Positions 42,201 through 51,200 of a stretch of DNA of 63,396 bases are shown piece after piece. The position numbers and the translations under genes were made by a program. The stretch comes from Mediannikoviicoccus sp037890055. Its GTDB lineage: Bacteria; Bacillota; Clostridia; Tissierellales; Peptoniphilaceae. Below the pieces are notes generated by a model. The model ran no database searches. It was not told where the DNA came from and saw nothing but the letters and a program-made list of their open reading frames with translations. The DNA lies in NCBI GenBank assembly GCA_037890055.1, contig JBBKBD010000011.1, one strand, 5' to 3'. Numbering within the stretch: the stretch's first letter is position 1; each line of letters begins with the position of its first letter.

Positions 42201-45200
42201 CCGCCTGGTTTATATTCAAGTGAGATATAACCTTGGGCTCCTGAAATAATTCTTCCCATTGGTTCTTTTGTTTCTGGATCCAAATAATTGGCTTCCTTTA
42301 GTGGAATTTCTTTTGGCTGTCCAGTTGTTTCATTTTTAACCTCACTTAGAATTATACAAGTGTCGATGTTGAATTTATTTTCATCCTTAACTAAGTCTTT
42401 GAAATCGTAGACTTTGTTTGTAGTATCGCCTTTGATTTTAGCCTTTGCTGTATTAAGAGCTATCTTTTCTTGGTTATATGGGTCTACTATTGTTAAGTCA
42501 ACCAAGTCTACTTCTTTTTTAGTTCTAGGGTTGATAATCTTACCAGATCTTGTGTCAATTTGTTTAATTGTAAACTCTAGTAGCGGTCCTTCTATTGGCT
42601 TGTAGCCTTCTGGAGGAGTAACTTCTAGTAGTCTATAACGACCTGGTTCTAGTCGTCTGAAACCAAAGTAACCGTTGAAGGCTGACGCTACATATGAGTC
42701 ATCAAGGTCATACCAGAATGAACCTTCCTTCTTTTGTAGTTTAAATACTGCACCTTCAAGTCTGTTAGCATTAAAGTCCTCTTGTTTGTTAGGATCTGTT
42801 TGTTGCTTAGCATGCTTTGAGAAGGTAATGTTGTAAGTTTCATCTTCGTTGGTTATTGTCATTCCTTCTTGAGGTACTGTCTTAATTACATTTGAAGAAT
42901 ACAAATCTTTGATGTTTGCCTTAGTATATGAAGTTTGAATTGGTGTAGTATTAGCAGTGTTTTTTGGGTTGGTTGGATCAGATGCTAGTACAATTTGTCC
43001 TGCTGGATAATATTGTCCATTAATTGTAGCACCTTTTCTTAACCACACAGCGTACTTTTTATTATCACTATTACCATAGAACCATTCTTTAGCTTTTGCT
43101 TCTCCGTAATAGTATGTGTAGTATGCATATAATGCTTCCATACCTTGTTGGTAAGCTGCATCCCTCTTTATTTGATTACCTTGTTCGTCAACGCCAATAT
43201 CTTTATCATATTTCCATCCAAGACGTCCGTTTTTAAATGTTCTTTGCGCGAAAATCCTTTCTCCACCATAGAAATCTATCTTTAGTTCTATTTCTCCAGG
43301 ATCTTTGATGTTGTCATCATAGAATCCTTCGATATCTATGAAGTAAACTCCATCTTTATCTAAGTTGATTTGGTCTTCGTCAAAGCCCCAGTCAAATGGT
43401 CTCCACCTTGCAGTGTTAACAACTGATACATTGGATTTTCTTAAGTCGTAATCCTTTAGGATTTCATTTATATTTGGATTTTCTCCTGGATTTGAAACTT
43501 TGTAAGTTGTTCTGTATGCAGTCTTTACACCACCACTTGTTGTCTTTGGAGGTTGTGAAGGTGTATCAATTTCCTCTCTCTTAGTAGTAGGAGTTATTTG
43601 AACGTTGACCTTGCCATCGTATCCTCTAGTATCAACATAAATTCTTTGGACGAATGTCTTGTTTACTGGGTCAATGTTTTTGATTATTGATTTGTACTTA
43701 ATTGTTTCACCAGGTTTAGTTTCTCCTGCCTTTGCTCCATCGGATGATAGATATGAAGTAGATGAATGTTTTGGACCACTTTGTGTAATAACAAGTTTAC
43801 CACCTTCTTCTTTTACTTCAAGCTTCCAAGGAGCTGCTGGCTTCTTGTAACCTGCTGGAGATTTTGTTTCTGTCAACAAGTATTTGCCAACTTGTAGCTT
43901 GACAGGTTTTCCATCTTGACCTACAAATGTTACGTTACCATCTTTATCAGATTCTGCTGTAACTTTTTTAAAAGTACCATCATCTTGAGTGTAGTCTTCA
44001 TTTGTCTTTTTAAGCTCAAATTGCGCACCAATTAATGGTGAATCTGCTGTACTTTTCTTATAGATTTTAAGTTCGATACCCGTTTGTTCATTGGTAATTT
44101 GTGCAAATTTACCTTCTGGAATTTCCATTTCATTTTCTCCAGGAGTTATCGGTCCTACTGAAACAAAGTTTGCAGATACATTTACTGCAGAATTTGGCAT
44201 TGTAAACTTGTTGTCTGTAACTGGTATAGTGTTACCATTTGCATCAGTAACGGTGTATGAGTCGAACTTATATCCATCGTTAGGTCTTGGAGTTAATGTA
44301 ACTATTTCATTTGGTCTTGCAATTACCTTATTAGCTTCTACAAAACCATTATTCGATTTAAGAATATTTACTGCATTAGTTCCATTTAATATAAATTGAG
44401 TTTCTGCAGAAACAGTTACATCAGCATCTGGCATTATGAAATATCCAGTTGTTGGACCAGTTTTAGTAAATTGTAAATCTTTTAGCGTTGTTAAATTTCT
44501 AGCGTATATGTGACTTAGTACATATTTGTTGCTATTCATAGTTACGCTTACATCGACTCTTTCTCCTACTTCGACCGAATTAATAGAAGCACTCTTTGTT
44601 GGTTTAACAGTTATTGTTCTTAGTGGATCATAGTTAATGGATATTTCATGGGTTTTTGGTTGAGGTTGACTATCTGGTTCAAATTCTGCATTAATCCAAA
44701 CGTCATAACTTGGCATTATAAATGTATTATTTGCGTCAACATTTACTGGGTTCTTACCGTATTGGTCTGTAACCTTAATAGATTTTAACTTATAGTTAGG
44801 GTTTGGAGTTGCAGTTATTTTAACAGGTTTTCCAGCTTCTGACTCGTCTTGTACAGTTATACTACCATTATTAATATTTGCAACCTTATTAATTTTATAA
44901 ATTTTTGGTTGAGGCTTTGTAATATTTACATAGTAAGTTGTTGTTTTACCTTGGTACGTAATTGTTAGAGGCTTGTTGCTTGCAGGATTTGATGAGTCAA
45001 AGCCTGAAACCATTGCAGGACTTACATTAATTGTCTTTTTGCTTCCGTTAGACATTGTCGCTTCAATAGTTAGGTTGCTAGTGTCAAGAGGGTCTCCTAC
45101 CATATAGTTTGTCTTATGGTTTGTACTATTAACCCTTATGCTTGTAAGAGTTACTGACGCTTCCTTCCATTGAGCTGTAAATGTGTAGTCGTTATCTATT

Positions 45201-48200
45201 GTCACATAAGTTCCTGGATTATATTTATATTCATATCCATTTTCATATATAGTCCAAGTTCTAAATATTTTTCCTGGTGGAGGTGTGAATGAACAATCTG
45301 GTATCTGATATTGTCCTTTATTAACAACTTGCTTGTCCATTGTCCCGCTACCACCATTTGGATCAAAGCTTATTATGGCTTTGTTTGGATCCTTTTCAAA
45401 TATTGCATAGACTTCTGCCCTAAAGTTACCCATTGGGAAAGTCATTTGTCCATTACCTGCATAAATGGCTTGTGTATAGTCAGATCCCGGTCTGTTTATA
45501 TAAAGTTGTTTTAGTCTATAACCTGGATCTGCTTTTACAGTTATAGTAACATCTTCATACTGTCTTGCTTTGTCCTTATCGCTTGTAACCTTACCATTTT
45601 TAATATCAGGATCTATTATTATAGGATAAGTTTGGACTGGCTTAAAGGTAGCAGTAACGTTGATATCTTGATTAGCCATTTTAACTGTAACTTTGCCTTT
45701 TTTACCAGCTTCTGTAGCATCTATTCCTGCAACATTCAAGCTTTCAAGTTCGTATCCTTGATTTGGCGTTACTGTTAATGTAACTATTTCATCATTTGCT
45801 GCTTCATATATATCAGCTGTAACTTTACCATTTTGAATATTAGGGTCAATGTTTACCTTATGCTTAACTTGAATGTTTTTATTAACTCCATCTTCGTTTG
45901 CATAGGAGTCCCCTGCCCATGATTTATTTGAGTTATCGTATGGACCTGATTTATTACGAAATTCATAATCTGCTCCTAAACCGATAGAACCATCATCTGC
46001 ATAGGAAGACTCAACTTCAACCAATATTGCTTTGTTAGCTTGGAGTGTTGCCTTAATCCTCATTGGGCCAGTACCGTTTCTTTCTTGTCTAGGAGTTATT
46101 TTAATTTCTTTTTTACCAGTAATATTATCTATTGTTGAACTTTCATCAACTTCATAGAATTTTACATTCGATATTTCTTTGGTTCCTAGTTTTAAATACA
46201 GATCATTTCCTGGTTCTGGCTCTCTATGGATTTCAATTTTACCAGCAAAGCCTCTGCTTCCTGGTTTAAACAAGAATATCTGTCTGAATCTATCATCTTG
46301 TTTATTTATCTCAGTGATTTTTGTTTCCATGTTATTTGCAGTATGAGTTTTGTTAGTTCTACCTTCAGACTTACTTGGATCAACAGCTTCCCATACTCCA
46401 GCTCCAACTTGTTGTCCTACTAATTCATCGCCTATTTCTAGTCCACCCATTGCCATACTAAGTGTGTCAAGATGAGCTGATCTTAATGCTACTGCAAATC
46501 TGCTAGATTGTTTTAGATTTAATTGAGATACTGACACATTTGCGTTACGACTTGTTCCTGAAGATGTTTGATTTTGCTTTATAAATACTTTACCTTCATC
46601 TGTTATCCTAACTGTCCAGTCTACATTTGACTTTTCATAACCTGGCGCTGGATTATTTTCTTCTAATTTGTAGGTCCCTGGTTTAAGTTTGTCAAATGAT
46701 ATCAATCCTTCAGAACCTGTTGTCATGAATCTTTCTTCTTTACTAGGGTCTGGCCCTGTTAGTTTAAATTCTGCACCTTGAATTACAGTCTTTGGATCAT
46801 TGTTTTTAATTTTCTTAAGTTTAAATCCAAAAGTCTTTGATTCGTTGGTAACGTCTAGTGAGCCATCAGCTATATAAGAACCTTGGATTCCAGTAGATTG
46901 TTCTATTACTGGTCCTGATTCTTTTATTATATTAACTCTTTCATAGTAGTCGGACTTCCAGTAGATTGTTCCATTTTCAGTCCAGTCCATACCAGTACCA
47001 ATGCCACCAGATTCTGATTTATATGGTACTTTAATGTCCACAACTATTGGTTTGTCAGTTGCTGGGAAATCAAGACTTAATCTGTCCGGTTCTCCATACC
47101 TACCTTTTACTGCTTTTGCAGAGTCCATAACAGAATCCGTTATATTTTCTGCTCCGTATTCAGCAAGTCTGATGTCAGAGATTTCACCTGTGACAGCTTT
47201 GTTGAGTTTAAATACTTGGTAATCTGTTCCAGCTACTGCCTTTCCGTTGTACCAATCCATGTTTTGATATTCTATTTTCTCTCTGTGGATTGTTCCATTT
47301 GTCTTTCCTATACTTTTTGCTTCTGGGTTTAGTACATATCTTTGGATAACATAGCCGTTTTGTTTGTCTTTCTTTATGGCTACAATTCTTGTTCCCATCT
47401 TAAATGGTGTTGGGAAGTTTCCTGTCCAGTCGGTACGTCTATTGTCATAGAGGTTCCAACCGTCTAGGCTTCTTCCTGATACGTTTACCCAGTTAACTCC
47501 TTCTTTTTCTATAATAGAATTTAGGCTAGATGGGTTGTCAGATTTTTCTCTATAGTTGTAAACTTTCTTATTGCCATCAGCATCAATTACAAGAACCCAT
47601 TTCTTGTCAAGCTTCTTGTATCCTGCTGGTGCTTCAGTTTCTTTTATAACATAAGTCTGATTTCTTTCTAAAGCAGGTTTAAATGTTACAATACCTTTTT
47701 CATCAGATGTTCCGCTTGAAACTTCTTTTGTCTCGTCTTTATCCATTATTACAAACTTAGCATCTTTAAGTGGTGTTCCGTCAGATTTTTTCTTGTAAAC
47801 TTTGAATTCTTCTCCAACTGGCTTGTTGGTTACAGGAATTACAATAGTATCTTTACCTATCAGTTCTGTTCCTGTTCCACCAACTTCTCTTATAACCACA
47901 TTTCCATTATCATAGACAACTACTTGCCATCTTCTATTTGATTTAACGAAGTCTTTTGGAGCTTCAACTTCTTGAAGAGCATATATTCCTGGTTCTAGGT
48001 TATTAAATTCTACTATACCATCTGAACCACTATATCTATTAATGGTTTTGCCCTCTGAATCTCTTAGTTCAAAAATAGCGCCTTGTAAATCTTTACCGTC
48101 AGCTTCATTTGTCTTTTTGATTTTAAATGAACCTGGTACATACTTTTTATTAATAAGCTTGATTTTTTGTGTGTAGAATTTAGGAATTTCTTTTCCCGTT

Positions 48201-51200
48201 TCTGAACCTAGAGCCCAGTTGTAGTTACCCTTTTGGTATGAACCTGTATGTCTACTACCATTTGATAGGTAGTATCCAGTCCATAGGTCTTTAAATCTCT
48301 GTTCATCTGTAACCTTAAAGGTTTGTACTATTACATAACCTTCTTTACCGTTAACTCTTGGAACGTTAATTTCTAGAGGGTGCTGTTCATGACCATGGTC
48401 CAATAGACCTTCATAAGATTTTAAATATTCAGGTCTATAGGTAACCCTAACGTCCCCATCAGACTCTGAAAATCCATTTTTAGAATTCACATTTGTCTTT
48501 GAATAAACTCTAATGTAGTTTGATGGATCTTGTTCTGGTCTTATACCATAGGATAATGGCATTAGACTTTTCTTAGTTCCTTCATCTCCATATACCTTAT
48601 ATACTTTTAAGTCGTTAAATTCAAAGGCAGGACGTCCTTCCGCTTTGTAATATTCTAAACCTGGTCTAGGTTTCTTCATTGACAACCAGTCAAGTCTGAT
48701 AGTTCTTTGTCCACTAGACATATTTGTTGGATTGTAATAAGAAACAGCTTTCATGTAGATGTTTCCATCGTTTCCCTTATAAATGTCTGTTATATATTCA
48801 CTTGTTAAAGGTCCGCCTCCTCCTTGGGAGTCATAAGAATAGTAGTCGGTCTTAACATTAAAATCTATGACTTTTTTGTTTGACGCGCTAGCTTGTGAAT
48901 CGTCTGGGTCTACTGTTATTCTAAAATTATATCCAGTATCTTTATTAGTTTGAGTAGCAAAGTACTTGTCTGGAATTATACCTACTATTTGAATTGATGC
49001 GTTTACATTTTTTGCATCATTTTCAAAAACATAGGTTAGGAGATTAGTGTCATAGTTAAAGTATGGCTTTGCTATTAAATTTCCATCTCCATCTTTTAAA
49101 TCTGGTATTTCATAGACATATCTCTTGAAGTCAAGGTTGCGGTCAAATTGAATCTTAAAGTTACCACCTTTAACAGCATTTGCAATATTATAAGTTCCGC
49201 TATATCTGTAGGACTCTATACCATAGGCTTCCCAAACGCCCCCTTGCCAACCTATACGACCATCGTCTGGTTGTGTTTGTTTTTCTTGAAGCGTTATACC
49301 TTGGTCAACGACAGTTACTTTCAATTCTCCTCTATTTTGTCCTACTTCAACGTCTTCAACGATATAGTCAATACCATTTATCGGTGTACCATCGCCATCT
49401 TTGAATCTAGCTTTGTAAGTTACCTTGCCATCTTCAGAAACATTTACATCAAATACAACATTTGATTTCTTATAGCCTTCTGGCGCTTTCTTTTCTTCTA
49501 TAATATACTTTCCTGGAGCTTGCTCATGAAAAGATGCAAGGCCCTTTTTTTGTCCTTCTTTATCAGATTGTGACTGTACATCAATTATAGGATTACCTTT
49601 TGAGTCTTTAAGGGTAAATGTTGCACCACTTAGACCATCAATTCCATTTTCAGCAACTTTAGTAAGTTCTACTGGTGATTTTTTAAAAGCTTCGTTTGTA
49701 ATGTTTAGTGTTACTTCATCACTTGTAGGATTAGTTCCTGAGGTATCTGATGATTTAGTTGATAAACCAATGGTTTCTTGAATTTTCGCTTCATTTGCAA
49801 CACTTGTATTGTCTGTTAACCAGTCGTAAGATACTGTACTTGTGTTAGTTCCACCTGTTGCACTTACTTTTACTAAAAATCCCCAGTCATTTTTAAATCT
49901 TGTTGCTGGAAATTTTATTTGGTATCCAGTTTTTCCTGTGAATGAGTCTTTAACATTACCTTCACCTGTAATAGTTTCTGTCCCTTGACTTGAAACATTT
50001 ATTACATTGTTTCCCGTAACTTTACTTGCGGTTTGATTTTGCATTTGGCTTCTAACGTCGTATCTCTTTGATGGTGATATGTCGATAACTTGCACATCAT
50101 TAATTTGTCCGCCACCTGCTAGATTTAGATTTAGTCTAGTATTTTTATTTGTACTTCCATTAGATACGTTAGCTTCTGGTTTTAGGTAGATGTAAAATTC
50201 TACATTTCCATTTTGGTCAATGCTGCCATAGTGCATTGCATTCATATAGGATGGATAGGAGTAGTGTCTAGTAGTAACTGTTGGAACTTTACCACCTTGC
50301 ATGGAAATATTATTTCCTGACACCGAAACTTTACCATCATATGACACAGTGATTAGTTTAACATCTTGATCTAATTTGTATCCTGCCGGAGCCTTGTTTT
50401 CTGTTAAACTATAGGTTCCTGGGCTAATGTTTTTAAAACTTGCTCGTCCGTTGGAATCTGTTTCTAGAGTTATAGTTTCCTTTGAGCTTTGTAAAGTAAA
50501 TTTCGCTCCAGAAAGTTTCTTTTTAGGGTCCTTGCTATCTGTTTTTATAATTGTAAAGTCAGCGTCCTTTCCGTAAGTGGATTCTGCTGTCATTATGTTA
50601 TAAATATGATATGACTTATCTTCTAAAGAAAAGTAGTTATACTTTTCCTTGTAAGTGTATTTTTTTCCATCAATAGTTGGTCCTTCAGGAAAAGTTTGAA
50701 CTATATTTGGAGAAATTTTAGTTTCCGATCCATCATTCCCAATTTTCCAAGTTTTAACAGCTGGAAAGTTAAATATTCTATCAGTTTTACCAGTTTGGCC
50801 TTCACCAACTTCAATCGGACTTGATAAAGTATTTCCATTAGCATCTTTAACTTCTATGGTTTGATTAGGCATTTTTTTAGTGCTATCTATACCAGACCAT
50901 GTTTGTTTTATTTTTATTGGTTGGTATTTATTGATATTTACACCTGAAAGTGAATATCCTGCTTCTGAATCTGTTATGTCTGTATTAAATTCATAAACTG
51001 CAATTCTACCTGGAAGTTGTTGACCTGACGGGTTGCTTTCTTTATCAGGAATTTCATTAATGCTTATGCTTCCATCAATACCAGGATTTTCAGTTTTAAT
51101 AACCATTTTACCAGTGTCATAATCCAGACCATAGACTGCCATCTTAGAAGATGTTAAGGTTTGATCTCCTGTTAACTCTCTCTTAGCAATTGGTAGACCT